DNA from: Streptomyces sp. Root1304
GTDB lineage: Bacteria; Actinomycetota; Actinomycetes; Streptomycetales; Streptomycetaceae
DNA length: 64,000 nt
Direction of reading: 5' to 3'
Assembly: GCF_001426405.1 (NCBI RefSeq)
Contig: NZ_LMEP01000003.1
Span: forward strand, 62,001 to 126,000
Shown: piece by piece, positions 42,385-51,561 of the stretch
How the letters are laid out: every line of letters starts with the position of its first letter
How positions within the stretch are numbered: position 1 is the stretch's first letter
Notes under the pieces: generated by a model
What the model saw: only the letters and a program-made list of their open reading frames with translations
Told to the model about the DNA's origin: nothing
Databases searched by the model: none
Made by a program: the position numbers and the translations under genes

Positions 42385-43887
42385 ATGACGAGCCACGGGC
42401 AGATGGCCTGGGAACTGCTGCTGCCGGCCGTGGGGGCACCGGCGCGGCGGCGCGGCAGGGCCCTTCAGGAGGCGCTGCGCGAGGCGGTGCGCTCCGGGCG
42501 GCTCGCGGCCGGGACCCGGCTGCCGTCCACCCGTGAACTCGCGGCCGACCTGGGTGTCTCCCGGGGGCTCGTCACGGAGGCGTACGAGCAGCTCACCGCC
42601 GAGGGGTACCTGCGCAGCGGCCGGGGTTCGGGCACCTGGGTGGGTGACGCGGCGCGGGGCCGGATCGCCGTACGGGCCGGGGAGACCGACGGGGGCCCCG
42701 GAAACGCCGACGGTACACGCGCGCGTGGCGGCGGGGTTCCGGACCCGGGTACGCACGCGCGTGGCGCCCGTGGGACGGCGCACGCGGTGCCGGACGTCCG
42801 GGTGGACTTCCGTCCCGGGACACCCGACCTGTCGCTCTTCCCCAGGGCCGCCTGGGCGGCGGCGCAGCGCGCCGTCCTGGCGCGGCTCCCCCATCCGTCG
42901 CTGGGATATCCGGACCCCCGGGGTCTGCCCGAGCTGCGGGAGGCACTGGCCGGGATGCTGACCAGGCGGCGGGGCGTGGTGGCGGACCCTGAGCGGCTGG
43001 TGGTCTGTTCGGGGGTGGCGCAGGCGTCGACGCTGCTCGGGTTCGTGCTGCGCGCGCGGGGGCTCGACGCGGTCGGCGTGGAGGACCCGGGCAGCCCGGA
43101 GCACGGGCGGCTGTTCGCCTCGACCGGCCTGGACACGGTGTGGCTGCCGCTCGACGAGGAGGGGCTGCGGCCGGACGCGCTCTCCGCGTCGGGGGTGCGG
43201 GCGGTCGTCGTGACGCCCTCGCACCAGTTCCCGTCCGGGATCAGCTGGTCGGCGGAGCGCCGCGCCGTGCTGCTCGACTGGGCGCGGGAGGTCGACGGGT
43301 ACGTCCTGGAGGACGACTACGACGGCGACTTCCGGTACGACCGGGCGCCCGTCGGCGCGCTCCAGGGCCTCGATCCGGAGCGGGTCGTGTACGCGGGTTC
43401 GGTCAGCAAATCGCTCGCACCCGGTCTGCGGCTCGGCTGGATGCTCGTCCCCGAGGCGCTCCTCGACGAGGTCGTCGAGCGCAAGCGGACGATGGACCTC
43501 GGCAACCCGGTGCTCGATCAGGCGGTGCTGGCCGAGCTCGTGACGCGGGGCGGCTACGACCGCCAGCTGCGCCGCTGTCAGCGCGCCTACCGGGAGCGGC
43601 GGGACGCCCTCCTCACCGCGCTCGCGGAGCACCTGCCGGGCACGCGGGTGAGCGGCATCGCGGCCGGACTGCACGTCATCGCGCGCGTACCGGGGCGTTT
43701 CGGCCCCCCGGAGCAGTTCCTGGCACGGGCGGCGGAGGCCGGGGTGGCACTGCGGCCCCTGGAGGAGTACGGCACGACACGACCCACGGACGGGGACGTA
43801 CGCCTGGTCATCGGCTACGCGCACCTGGCGCCGTCGGCGGTGGAGAAGGGCATCCGGCTGGTGGCGGAGGCGGTCGGGGGCGGGTGA
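42385..43887 (+). CDS. MocR/PdxR-type transcriptional regulator
   Basis: This 500-residue regulator fuses a GntR-type winged helix (STRELAADLGVSRGLVTEAYEQL, split landmark, about residues 52-75) to a class I aminotransferase-like domain with PLP Lys in GSVSKSLAPGLRLGW. A disordered linker of about 60 residues contains RGxGVPDPG-type repeats. MocR proteins often control vitamin B6 or amine metabolism; no pdxST genes are adjacent. The ATG at 42385 has GGAGGGGG upstream. The long open frame before it, antisense to the pentapeptide gene, is an artefact. It is divergent from the pentapeptide-repeat gene with a 171-nt gap. Confidence 0.88.
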   Translation: MTSHGQMAWELLLPAVGAPARRRGRALQEALREAVRSGRLAAGTRLPSTRELAADLGVSRGLVTEAYEQLTAEGYLRSGRGSGTWVGDAARGRIAVRAGETDGGPGNADGTRARGGGVPDPGTHARGARGTAHAVPDVRVDFRPGTPDLSLFPRAAWAAAQRAVLARLPHPSLGYPDPRGLPELREALAGMLTRRRGVVADPERLVVCSGVAQASTLLGFVLRARGLDAVGVEDPGSPEHGRLFASTGLDTVWLPLDEEGLRPDALSASGVRAVVVTPSHQFPSGISWSAERRAVLLDWAREVDGYVLEDDYDGDFRYDRAPVGALQGLDPERVVYAGSVSKSLAPGLRLGWMLVPEALLDEVVERKRTMDLGNPVLDQAVLAELVTRGGYDRQLRRCQRAYRERRDALLTALAEHLPGTRVSGIAAGLHVIARVPGRFGPPEQFLARAAEAGVALRPLEEYGTTRPTDGDVRLVIGYAHLAPSAVEKGIRLVAEAVGGG

Positions 43888-44011
43888 GGAACGGGTACGG
43901 GCCCGGCGTGCACCATCGGCCCGTACGGCAAGACACGCGCGCGTGGGTCCGGCCCCGCACGACCGGCCCGTACTCCGCCACATGCCCGAGGCCCTGCGCC
44001 GCGGTCGATCT

Positions 44012-44033
44012 GTTCACGCGGGGTTCGTGTGCG
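44012..44033 (+). promoter_or_regulatory. PHO box (PhoP binding site)
   Basis: Two contiguous 11-nt direct repeats, GTTCACGCGGG and GTTCGTGTGCG (44012-44033), match the Streptomyces PhoP repeat consensus at about ten and nine of 11 positions. They sit about 17 nt before TAGGCA, a possible -10, and 70 nt before the phoD start. Confidence 0.7.
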
Positions 44034-44103
44034 CGCCGTTCCCGGGCGTTAGGCATGGGGCGACGCTCCGCCCCCGCCCGGACCCCGCCTCGGAGGCCCT
44101 TTC

Positions 44104-45714
44104 ATGTCCCTTCCCGTACCCGGCAGTTCCCCCGCCACCGGCCCCTCCCTCTCCCCCGCCCGCCGCAACGTGCTGCGCGGCTCGCTGGCCGCGTCCGCCG
44201 CGCTCGCCCTCGGCGGAGCCCTTCCGGCGGCCCCGGCGTTCGCGCTGTCGGGGCGGCCCCGCGCCGAGTGGGGTGTGCAGACGGGTGACGTCACGACCTC
44301 GTCGGGGCTGGTGTGGGTGCGTTCGGACCGCCCGGCGCGGATGCTCGTCGAGACCTCGGCGACCGACTCGTTCCGGCGGGTGCGCCGTCACCACGGGCCG
44401 CTGATCGGCGCGGGCACGGACTTCACCGGCACCACCGCGCTGCGCGGCCTGCCGGCCGGGGAGCAGGTCCACTACCGCGTGACGCTCGTCGACCCCGACG
44501 ACCCGCGCCGGTCGGGCGAACCGGTCCTGGGCACCTTCCGGACCGCTCCCGAGCGCCGCAGGGACGGCGTCCGCTTCCTGTGGTCGGGTGACATCGCGGG
44601 GCAGGGCTGGGGCATCAACCCGGACATCGGCGGCTTCCGCGCGTACGAGGAGATGCGCCGTCTCGACCCGGACTTCTTCCTGTGCAGCGGCGACTCGATC
44701 TACGCCGACGGCGTCATCCAGCCGAGCGTCACCCTGCCCGACGGGCGGATCTGGCGGAACGTCACGACGCCTGAGAAGTCGAAGGTCGCGGAGACCCTCG
44801 ACGACTACCGGGGCAACTTCCGGTACAACCTGCTCGACCACAACGTCCGGGCGTTCAACGCCCAGGTGCCGTCGGTGGTGCAGTGGGACGACCACGAGGT
44901 GCGCAACAACTGGTACCCGGGGCAGATCCTGGACGACGCGCGCTACACGGAGAAGGACGTGGACGTCCTCGCCTCGCGCGCGCTGCGCGCCTTCGGCGAG
45001 TACACGCCGGTCTCCACGCTCCACGCGCGCGGAGACGGGCGCAAGGGCCGGATGCACCGCGTGGTCCGGTACGGGCCGCTGCTCGACGTGTTCGTGCTCG
45101 ACATGCGCTCGTACCGGAACGCCAACTCGCCGGGCCGGCAGGCCGACGACACCACCGGAATCCTCGGCGCCGAGCAGTTGGCCTGGCTGAAGCGGGAACT
45201 GGCCGCGTCCACCGCCGTGTGGAAGGTGCTCGCCGCGGACATGCCGCTCGGTCTGGTCGTGACGGACGGCGCGGCGAACTTCGAGGCCGTGGCGCAGGGC
45301 GACCCCGGCGCCCCGCTCGGCCGGGAGCTCCAGATCGCGGAGCTGCTGCGGTTCGTCAAGCACCGGCGGATCACCGGCACACTGTGGCTGACGGCGGACG
45401 TGCACTACACCTCGGCGCAGCACTACGCGCCGGAGCGGGCGGCGTTCCAGGACTTCGCGCCGTTCTGGGAGTTCGTCTCGGGGCCGCTCGCGGCGGGCGG
45501 CTTCCCGGCGAACGCGCTGGACGCGACCTTCGGTCCGGAGCGGGTGTTCGTCCGGGCGCCGGAGCGGGCGAACGTGTCGCCGATGGAGAGCCCGCAGTAC
45601 TTCGGCGAGGTCGACATCGACGGCCACAGCGGGGAGCTGACCGTGCGTCTGCGGGCCGAGGGCGGGACGGTGCTGTTCAGCAAGGTCCTCCAGCCGGGCC
45701 GCGTCGGACAGTAA
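44104..45714 (+). CDS. phoD: Secreted alkaline phosphatase D (Tat substrate)
   Basis: This 536-residue PhoD-family phosphatase/phosphodiesterase has a Tat signal (SPARRNVLRGSL, Arg20-Arg21) followed by a hydrophobic stretch and ALPAAPAFA. The catalytic domain has the metal-binding blocks SGDIAGQG, CSGDSIYADG, QWDDHEVRNNW and LTADVHYTSAQHY. It needs Ca/Fe-type metals and hydrolyses phosphate mono- and diesters outside the cell. A PHO box lies about 70 nt upstream, so phosphate limitation should induce it through PhoR-PhoP. It stands alone; nothing unusual in length. Confidence 0.9.
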   Translation: MSLPVPGSSPATGPSLSPARRNVLRGSLAASAALALGGALPAAPAFALSGRPRAEWGVQTGDVTTSSGLVWVRSDRPARMLVETSATDSFRRVRRHHGPLIGAGTDFTGTTALRGLPAGEQVHYRVTLVDPDDPRRSGEPVLGTFRTAPERRRDGVRFLWSGDIAGQGWGINPDIGGFRAYEEMRRLDPDFFLCSGDSIYADGVIQPSVTLPDGRIWRNVTTPEKSKVAETLDDYRGNFRYNLLDHNVRAFNAQVPSVVQWDDHEVRNNWYPGQILDDARYTEKDVDVLASRALRAFGEYTPVSTLHARGDGRKGRMHRVVRYGPLLDVFVLDMRSYRNANSPGRQADDTTGILGAEQLAWLKRELAASTAVWKVLAADMPLGLVVTDGAANFEAVAQGDPGAPLGRELQIAELLRFVKHRRITGTLWLTADVHYTSAQHYAPERAAFQDFAPFWEFVSGPLAAGGFPANALDATFGPERVFVRAPERANVSPMESPQYFGEVDIDGHSGELTVRLRAEGGTVLFSKVLQPGRVGQ

Positions 45715-45783
45715 CGCCTGGTCAGGGCCGGTACGGAGGTGCTGCCCGGATGATTGTCAGTGCCGGGTCCTAATGTCGTTCCC

Positions 45784-47196
45784 ATGACGCGATCCGTACA
45801 GGCACTCGCCTATGTCCGCCCGTCGGCCCTGGAGTCCACGGGCTCCGGCCGGCTGCTCGGTCTGGAGACGGCGGGGGGTCTCACGCCCCGGGGGGCCGAG
45901 GCCCACCCCCGTTTCTTCTCCGGCTTCCTGGCCGCGCCGCAGATCGCCGCGCGCGGGCTGCTCGCGGTGGCCGACGTGGCGGCGGCCCGCTACCACCAGC
46001 GGACGCGGCCGGGGTCACTGGACCCGGTGGTGACGGGGAACGGCGACCGGCTGCGGTTCGAGTCGTTCTCCGGCTGCGGCGGGGTGTACGCGCGTCTGGA
46101 CGTGCTCGACGAGGGCCTCGGCGGTACGGAGACGGGGCACGGCACGACCAACGTCGACGTCAACGACCCGCTGCGCGACGCGCTGTCGCGGATGACCGGG
46201 GACGATCCGCTGCATCTGCGGGTGGGCCCCGAGGAGATGGCGGTGACCACCCTCGCCGGTTCGGTCGTGGAGAAGAAGGTCCCGCTGCCGGACCGCTGGC
46301 TGCGGGGCTTCGCCGAGGCGCAGGTCGCCTCGGCCCGGTTCGATCTGCGGGCTGAGCTGACCGGGGCGGAGGCCGTCCGCTTCCTGCGTTCCCTGCCGCG
46401 CGGCCAGGCCCGGGGGCGCGGCCCGCTGTGGATCGCGCAGTCCGGCCGGAGCCTGCGTCCGACGACCCGGCCGGGAGCGGGCGCGGTGTGCCTCCCGGGC
46501 CCCGATCGGCTGGTCGCCCTGGAGCGGGTGCTGCGGCACGCGACGGGCCTCCGGGTGTACGGCCCGGTACCGGACGGCGCCTTCGCCACGGCGAGCGCCT
46601 GGGAGGTGACCCTTCCGGGGATGCGGCTGACGCTGACCCTGTCGCCCGACCCCGCACGGGGGTTCTCCGGCGAGGGCGGGGTCCTGGAGGCCCTCGCGAC
46701 GGACGAGGCGGCACAGGACGCCGAGCTGGTCTCGGTCCTCCTGGCCTGGGAGCCGAGGATCGACACGGCCGATCTGGCGGCGCAGGCGGGGCTCACCGTC
46801 GACCGGGTGCGCGCGGCGCTGACCCGGCTCGGTACGGCGGGCCGGGTGGGGTACGACGTGGCCGACGCGGCCTACTTCCACCGGGAGCTGCCGTACGACG
46901 CGGACCGTGCGGAGCGCCACAATCCGCGCCTGGTGACCGCGCGCCGGCTGGTCGCGGAGGGTGCGGTGGAGCTGGACGGGGACCTGGCGACGGTGGCCTC
47001 GGGTGACCGGCACTACCGGGTGCGGGTGTCGGACGGGGTGATCGCCTGCACCTGTGCGTGGTGGGCGGACCACCGGGGGCGGCGGGGGCCGTGCAAGCAT
47101 GCGCTCGCCGTCCGGATGGTCCGGCGGGGTGTGGGAGCGGCCAGGGACACCGCGCTGGAAGCGGCGTCGGGCCCGGCTGCGGGAGCGTCGCGATGA
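45784..47196 (+). CDS. SWIM zinc-finger protein
   Basis: This 470-residue protein has a C-terminal SWIM zinc finger with Cys422-x-Cys424 and Cys437-x-His439 (CTCAWW ... PCKHA). The N-terminal 350 residues are unassigned mixed alpha/beta with a winged-helix-like segment near 320-345 (DLAAQAGLTVDRVRAAL). SWIM domains bind DNA or protein. It is translationally coupled (ATGA) to the large gene downstream. TAATGT at 45771-45776 ends 7 nt before the ATG, so the mRNA may be leaderless. Elsewhere in bacteria SWIM proteins sit with MoxR ATPases and VWA proteins; neither is here. Confidence 0.85.
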   Translation: MTRSVQALAYVRPSALESTGSGRLLGLETAGGLTPRGAEAHPRFFSGFLAAPQIAARGLLAVADVAAARYHQRTRPGSLDPVVTGNGDRLRFESFSGCGGVYARLDVLDEGLGGTETGHGTTNVDVNDPLRDALSRMTGDDPLHLRVGPEEMAVTTLAGSVVEKKVPLPDRWLRGFAEAQVASARFDLRAELTGAEAVRFLRSLPRGQARGRGPLWIAQSGRSLRPTTRPGAGAVCLPGPDRLVALERVLRHATGLRVYGPVPDGAFATASAWEVTLPGMRLTLTLSPDPARGFSGEGGVLEALATDEAAQDAELVSVLLAWEPRIDTADLAAQAGLTVDRVRAALTRLGTAGRVGYDVADAAYFHRELPYDADRAERHNPRLVTARRLVAEGAVELDGDLATVASGDRHYRVRVSDGVIACTCAWWADHRGRRGPCKHALAVRMVRRGVGAARDTALEAASGPAAGASR

Positions 47197-49973
47197 CCGG
47201 GAACAGTACGCGAGGCACGGAAGGCACGACGGCGACACCGTCGACGGACAGGGCCACAGGGGCGGAGAAGGTCATGGGGGCAGGGAAGGTCATGGGGGCG
47301 GAGGACGTCATGGGGATCGAGAAGCTGATCGAGGCGGTGCGTGAGGGGAAGGCCTCCGAGGTGCCCGAGCTGCTGCAGCCGCTGGGCGCGGCCGAGCGGA
47401 AGGCGGCCCTCCCGCGGCTGAAGGAGCTGCGCACCGAGGTGCGTTCCCTGGACGGGATCCGTCCGAACGAAGCGGACCGGATCCGGCGCGCGCTGTACGT
47501 GGCGGGAGCGGGCTGTCACACGGGCGCCGCAGCGGCGGCGTCCTGGCTCGGCGGGCGCGATCTGATGCCGTGGCGCTCGGAGGGCAGCGCGCTGGCGCTC
47601 CGGGCGGTCGGTGACCGGACTCCGGAGTGGCTGGCGGAGGTGGCGGGCCGGCTCGCCGCCCGCCCCGCCGTGGCGGAGCAGAGCTACGGGATGATCCGGG
47701 GCCTGGTCGAGCGGTCGGGCCGCCCGACGCCCGCGACGGACGGCTACGTCCTCGCCTGGACGCGGGAGATCGGTACCGTTCGCCATCACGCGGAGAGGCC
47801 CGAGGGGCCCACGCTCCTGGAGCGGCTGAGGCGGGACCCGCAGTCGCCGGTCCTCCTGGTCCACGCCCTCTCGATGCCGGAGACCCCCGAGCCGTTGACC
47901 TGGGCGGTCCCCGACGACTCCCCGGAGCACTGGCCCACGGCCGCGGTGGCGCTGGTCGGAGAGGGAGTGCTCGACCGCGCCGCGGTCGTGGACGCCGCCG
48001 CCTCCCGGCTGCTCCGGGGCGGCCGTCCCCGTGACCTGAGGTTCCCCATGGACGTGCTGCGACTGGTCGAACCGACCCCGGCGGAATTCCTGGAGCGGGT
48101 CCCGGACCTCGTCGGGATGGCGGCGGACTCCCCGTCGACGGTCGCGGGGTACGCGCAGGAGGCCCTGGCGGGCCTCGCGGCCGACGGGACGCTGCCGACC
48201 TCCGCTCTGGCCGAGATGACGAGTGCGGTGCTCTTCCGCACCGAGAAGAAGCTGGTCCGGGCTCAGCTGGCCCTGGTGGGCAGGGTGCTGGCACGGGAGC
48301 CCGGTTCGGCGGACGCGCTGCTGCCCGCCGTGGCGGAGGCCTTCGGGCAGGAGGACACCGATCTCCAGGGGCGGGCGCTGAAGCTGGTGGACCGCCACCT
48401 GCCGGCCGTCGGCGCCTCCGTACGACGTGAGCTGGCCGAGCGGGCCGGTGAGCTGAGCCCCACGCACCGGGGGTCGGCAGCGGAGCTGTTCGGCGCGGCC
48501 CTGGGGTCCCAGGACGTGGAGCCGTACGAGGAGATCCTGCCGCCCCTGCCCGAGCCGCAGCCGCTCGCGCCCCCGGCGACGACGGTCGAGGAGCTGGTGG
48601 CCGAGCTGGTGGTGAAGCGGCTCTCCGACGATCCCGTGGCCTTCGAGCGGGCGCTCGACGGGCTGGTGCGGCACGCGCACCGGGACCGGACGGCCGTGGC
48701 GGAGGCGGTACGGGAGGCCTTCCCGCAGCCGCCGTGGCAGCACCAGACCCACTACTTCACCTACGCGACCCATGGGATCCATGTCGTCATCGCCGGGTTG
48801 CTCCGTCACCTGAACCCGGCTCTGGTCGACCTCCGCCGGACCGAGGGACACGGCTCGGACGCCTGTTTCCACCAGACCCTGTCCGGGGTGCTCGACGCCC
48901 GGCTGTGGGAGGCCGCCGACCTCGTCGGCACGGACGCCCTGCCGTTCCTCCTCGCCACGCCCACCGGACATACCGGAGTGATCGACCCGCTGGTGCTGGT
49001 GGAGCGGCTGCGGGAGTACCGGGACGCGGGCGTCGAGCCCGCTCCGGCCGATCTCGCGCAGGCCCTGGTCCGGGTCCTGCGTACCGCCCCGACGGTGGTC
49101 CGGGCCGCCGAGGAGGCGGCGGCGCTCGGCACCCCGGCCGGCACGCGGCTCGCCGCCTGGCTGTGCCAGGAGCCCGTCGGGGCGACCGTACGGTTCCTGC
49201 CCCGGGACGAGGACAAGGCCCTGCACAGGTTCTGGCTGATGCAGCGGATCGTGGTGGACCTCGGCGAGAACCCCGTGGTGCGGGCGGAGTTCCCGCCCGC
49301 CTTCCAGTGGCTGGGCGGCGCTCTGGAGGCGACGCCCCGCCCCTGCTACCACTGGGTGGAGGGCCGCGCCCAGTGGCCCCCGGTGCTGCCGGCCGACCGC
49401 GAGCTTCTCGCGGCCTGCCTCCTGCAGACCCTCACGCACTCCGTGGAGGGGGACGCCCGGGGTGCGACCGCACCCCTGACGGCGCTGGCCGAGGCCGACG
49501 GTCCGGTGGGCCGCGCGGTCCATCTGGCCCTGGCGTTCGGCCTCGGCTGCGGGGACGCGGACGACCGGCTGCGCGCGGTGGACGCGGTGCTCGTCCTCGC
49601 GGCGCGGGGCGATCTCGACGCGCGGCGGCTCGGCACGGAGCTGGCCCCGTTGGTCGCGGAGGGGTCGGTCAAGCCGAACCGGCTGGCGGACGCGGCCCGG
49701 ACGGCGGCCGCGACCGGGGCGTACGGGACGGTCTGGTCGGTGTTCGCTGCGATGCTTCCGGAGGTGCTCGCCGCGCCGAAGCCGGTACGCGGGCTGGGTG
49801 AGGTCCTCGCGGTCGCGGCCGACTGCGTGGAGCGGTGCGGGGCGGGCGACGGGGTCGCCGGGCTCGACGCGCTCGCCTCGGGACGGGGTTCGACACAGCT
49901 CCTGGTGCAGGCCAGACGGCTGCTGACCGCACTCCGTCAGGGGGCCGATCACCCTCTGACAGAAACGGTCTGA
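47193..49973 (+). CDS. Large alpha-helical protein coupled to SWIM gene (DUF6493-like)
   Basis: This 926-residue soluble protein is almost entirely helical with HEAT-like repeated helices from about residue 45 on. I recall it as the DUF6493 family, commonly next to SWIM genes in Streptomyces, but I have no search to confirm that. No catalytic motif is evident. It contains WLGG, a QTHYFTYATHG block and a tail of helix pairs. The start at 47193 overlaps the SWIM stop and has GGGAG 7 nt upstream; three more in-frame ATGs (47274, 47292, 47310), each with its own ribosome-site-like sequence, lie in an 18-bp tandem repeat, so the true N-terminus could be shorter. Confidence 0.8.
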   Translation: MTGNSTRGTEGTTATPSTDRATGAEKVMGAGKVMGAEDVMGIEKLIEAVREGKASEVPELLQPLGAAERKAALPRLKELRTEVRSLDGIRPNEADRIRRALYVAGAGCHTGAAAAASWLGGRDLMPWRSEGSALALRAVGDRTPEWLAEVAGRLAARPAVAEQSYGMIRGLVERSGRPTPATDGYVLAWTREIGTVRHHAERPEGPTLLERLRRDPQSPVLLVHALSMPETPEPLTWAVPDDSPEHWPTAAVALVGEGVLDRAAVVDAAASRLLRGGRPRDLRFPMDVLRLVEPTPAEFLERVPDLVGMAADSPSTVAGYAQEALAGLAADGTLPTSALAEMTSAVLFRTEKKLVRAQLALVGRVLAREPGSADALLPAVAEAFGQEDTDLQGRALKLVDRHLPAVGASVRRELAERAGELSPTHRGSAAELFGAALGSQDVEPYEEILPPLPEPQPLAPPATTVEELVAELVVKRLSDDPVAFERALDGLVRHAHRDRTAVAEAVREAFPQPPWQHQTHYFTYATHGIHVVIAGLLRHLNPALVDLRRTEGHGSDACFHQTLSGVLDARLWEAADLVGTDALPFLLATPTGHTGVIDPLVLVERLREYRDAGVEPAPADLAQALVRVLRTAPTVVRAAEEAAALGTPAGTRLAAWLCQEPVGATVRFLPRDEDKALHRFWLMQRIVVDLGENPVVRAEFPPAFQWLGGALEATPRPCYHWVEGRAQWPPVLPADRELLAACLLQTLTHSVEGDARGATAPLTALAEADGPVGRAVHLALAFGLGCGDADDRLRAVDAVLVLAARGDLDARRLGTELAPLVAEGSVKPNRLADAARTAAATGAYGTVWSVFAAMLPEVLAAPKPVRGLGEVLAVAADCVERCGAGDGVAGLDALASGRGSTQLLVQARRLLTALRQGADHPLTETV
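47259..47312. repeat. 18-bp tandem repeat, three copies, with start codons
   Basis: Units 47259-47276, 47277-47294 and 47295-47312 follow the pattern GGGGC-GGAGAAGGTC-ATG with few changes. Each ends in an in-frame ATG and contains a purine-rich ribosome-site-like block. Confidence 0.75.
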
Positions 49974-50061
49974 ATCGTTCTTTAAGCCGCTAGATGGGCG
50001 CTTAACCCGTCAGTCACAAAGCGTTCGTGATCACGCAACACCACTGGGTCACAGTGAGGTC

Positions 50062-51561
50062 ATGACCGATGTGACGTCTTCGAAGAGCACCCGACGCCCC
50101 CACCACTGGCGGCACGACCTGATCGAGCTCGCCGCCCTGTTCACCGCCGTGGTGGTGGCCGACACGATCGCCAAGACCATCGTCAAGGGCCCCGACGGCC
50201 CCTACCTCCTGGTCTTCTCGGCGGTCGCGCTGGCCGCCACCGCGGCCTTCCACACCTGGTGGGCACGGAGGCGGGGGCATGCCGACCATGCCCCGCCCGC
50301 CGCTCACACCGGCGGGCACCCCCTCACGTCGCCCATGAACCCGTCCACCTCGAAGCCCTCCCCCGCGCACCCGTCCGCCGCCGCCCCGTCCGCCATGACC
50401 CCGTCCGCCGGATCCGGTCCCGCCGAGGAGGAGCCCGCGGAGGCCCCCGGTTCCGGGCGGCCCGTCGAGACCACGCTGTGGCGGATGCGGACCACCGTCG
50501 CGGACACACCGGGCAGCCTGGCCGCGCTGTGCACGACCCTCGCCGGACTGCGGGTGGACATCCTCACCCTCCAGACGCATCCGCTCGCCGACGGCACGGT
50601 CGACGAGTTCCTGCTGCGCGCCCCCGCCGGCCTCTCCGCCCAGGACCTGGCCCGCGAGACGGCGGCGGCCGGCGGCCGGAACACCTGGACCGAACGGGCC
50701 GACACCCACGACCTGGTGGACACCCCCACCCGGGTCCTCGGCCTGGCCACGCGCACCGCCCTCGACGCGGCCGAACTGCCGCTCGCGCTGCGCCAGCTCC
50801 TCGGCCGCTGCACGCTCCACTCGGTGCCCGCCGTCTCGCTCACCGGCCGCCCCACCGGCGAGCCCGCCCCGGTCGAGGGGGTCCTCGAAGAGACCGTGAT
50901 GCGGCTGCGCGACCCCAACGGCGGCACGCTCATCGTCGAGCGGCCGTACCTTCCCTTCACCCCGACCGAGTTCGCCCGCGCCCGCGCCCTCGTGGAGCTC
51001 GACGCGCGGCTCGGCCCGCGCGTCCCGCGCAGCCAGGACGTGCTGACGCTGCCCGAGGGCAACGAGATCACCGTCCGCCGCGCCGACCAGCGCGATCTGC
51101 GGGCCGCGCGCGCCATGCACGACCGCTGCTCGGCCCGCACCCTCGGCCTGCGCTACCACGGCCCGGTCGGCGACGCGGACCGCTACCTCGACCATCTGCT
51201 CAGCCCCCGCTTCGGCCGTACCCTCGCCGTCCAGACGACCTCCGGCCGTCTCGTCGCCCTCGGCCACCTGCTGTGGGACGGCGACGAGACGGAGGTCGCG
51301 CTGATGGTGGAGGACGACTGGCAGCGGCGCGGCATCGGCTCCGAACTCCTCGGCCGGCTCGTGGCCATGGCCGAGGAGGCCGGATGCGCGAGCGTGTACG
51401 CCGTCACCCAGTCGTCCAACACCGGGATGGTGGCCGCGATGCGCGCCCTCGGCCTGCCCCTCGACTACCAGATCGAGGAGGGCACGCTGGTGATCACCGC
51501 CCGGCTGACCCCGGCACCTCGGCCGGCCGGCCGGCCCCGGCAGGAACAGCGGAAGGCGTAG
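50062..51561 (+). CDS. Membrane-anchored ACT-GNAT acetyltransferase fusion
   Basis: This 499-residue protein has two N-terminal membrane helices (about 21-41 and 46-67), a disordered Ser/Pro/Ala linker (72-132), an ACT-like small-molecule domain starting at DTPGSLAALCTTLAGLRVDI (split landmark, about 141-215), and a C-terminal GNAT domain (about 325-490, with QRRGIGSELLG and NTGMVAAMRALG). Soluble ACT-GNAT lysine acetyltransferases regulated by amino acids are known in actinomycetes; the membrane part makes this form unusual. An internal ATG at about 50335 could give a soluble form. The convergent PLP-enzyme gene overlaps its last 68 nt. Confidence 0.8.
   Translation: MTDVTSSKSTRRPHHWRHDLIELAALFTAVVVADTIAKTIVKGPDGPYLLVFSAVALAATAAFHTWWARRRGHADHAPPAAHTGGHPLTSPMNPSTSKPSPAHPSAAAPSAMTPSAGSGPAEEEPAEAPGSGRPVETTLWRMRTTVADTPGSLAALCTTLAGLRVDILTLQTHPLADGTVDEFLLRAPAGLSAQDLARETAAAGGRNTWTERADTHDLVDTPTRVLGLATRTALDAAELPLALRQLLGRCTLHSVPAVSLTGRPTGEPAPVEGVLEETVMRLRDPNGGTLIVERPYLPFTPTEFARARALVELDARLGPRVPRSQDVLTLPEGNEITVRRADQRDLRAARAMHDRCSARTLGLRYHGPVGDADRYLDHLLSPRFGRTLAVQTTSGRLVALGHLLWDGDETEVALMVEDDWQRRGIGSELLGRLVAMAEEAGCASVYAVTQSSNTGMVAAMRALGLPLDYQIEEGTLVITARLTPAPRPAGRPRQEQRKA

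Noticed and set aside
43934..43945. CACGCGCGCGTG palindrome as a regulator site
   Set aside because: It is a simple GC alternation of the kind expected by chance at this composition and lies downstream of the MocR gene.
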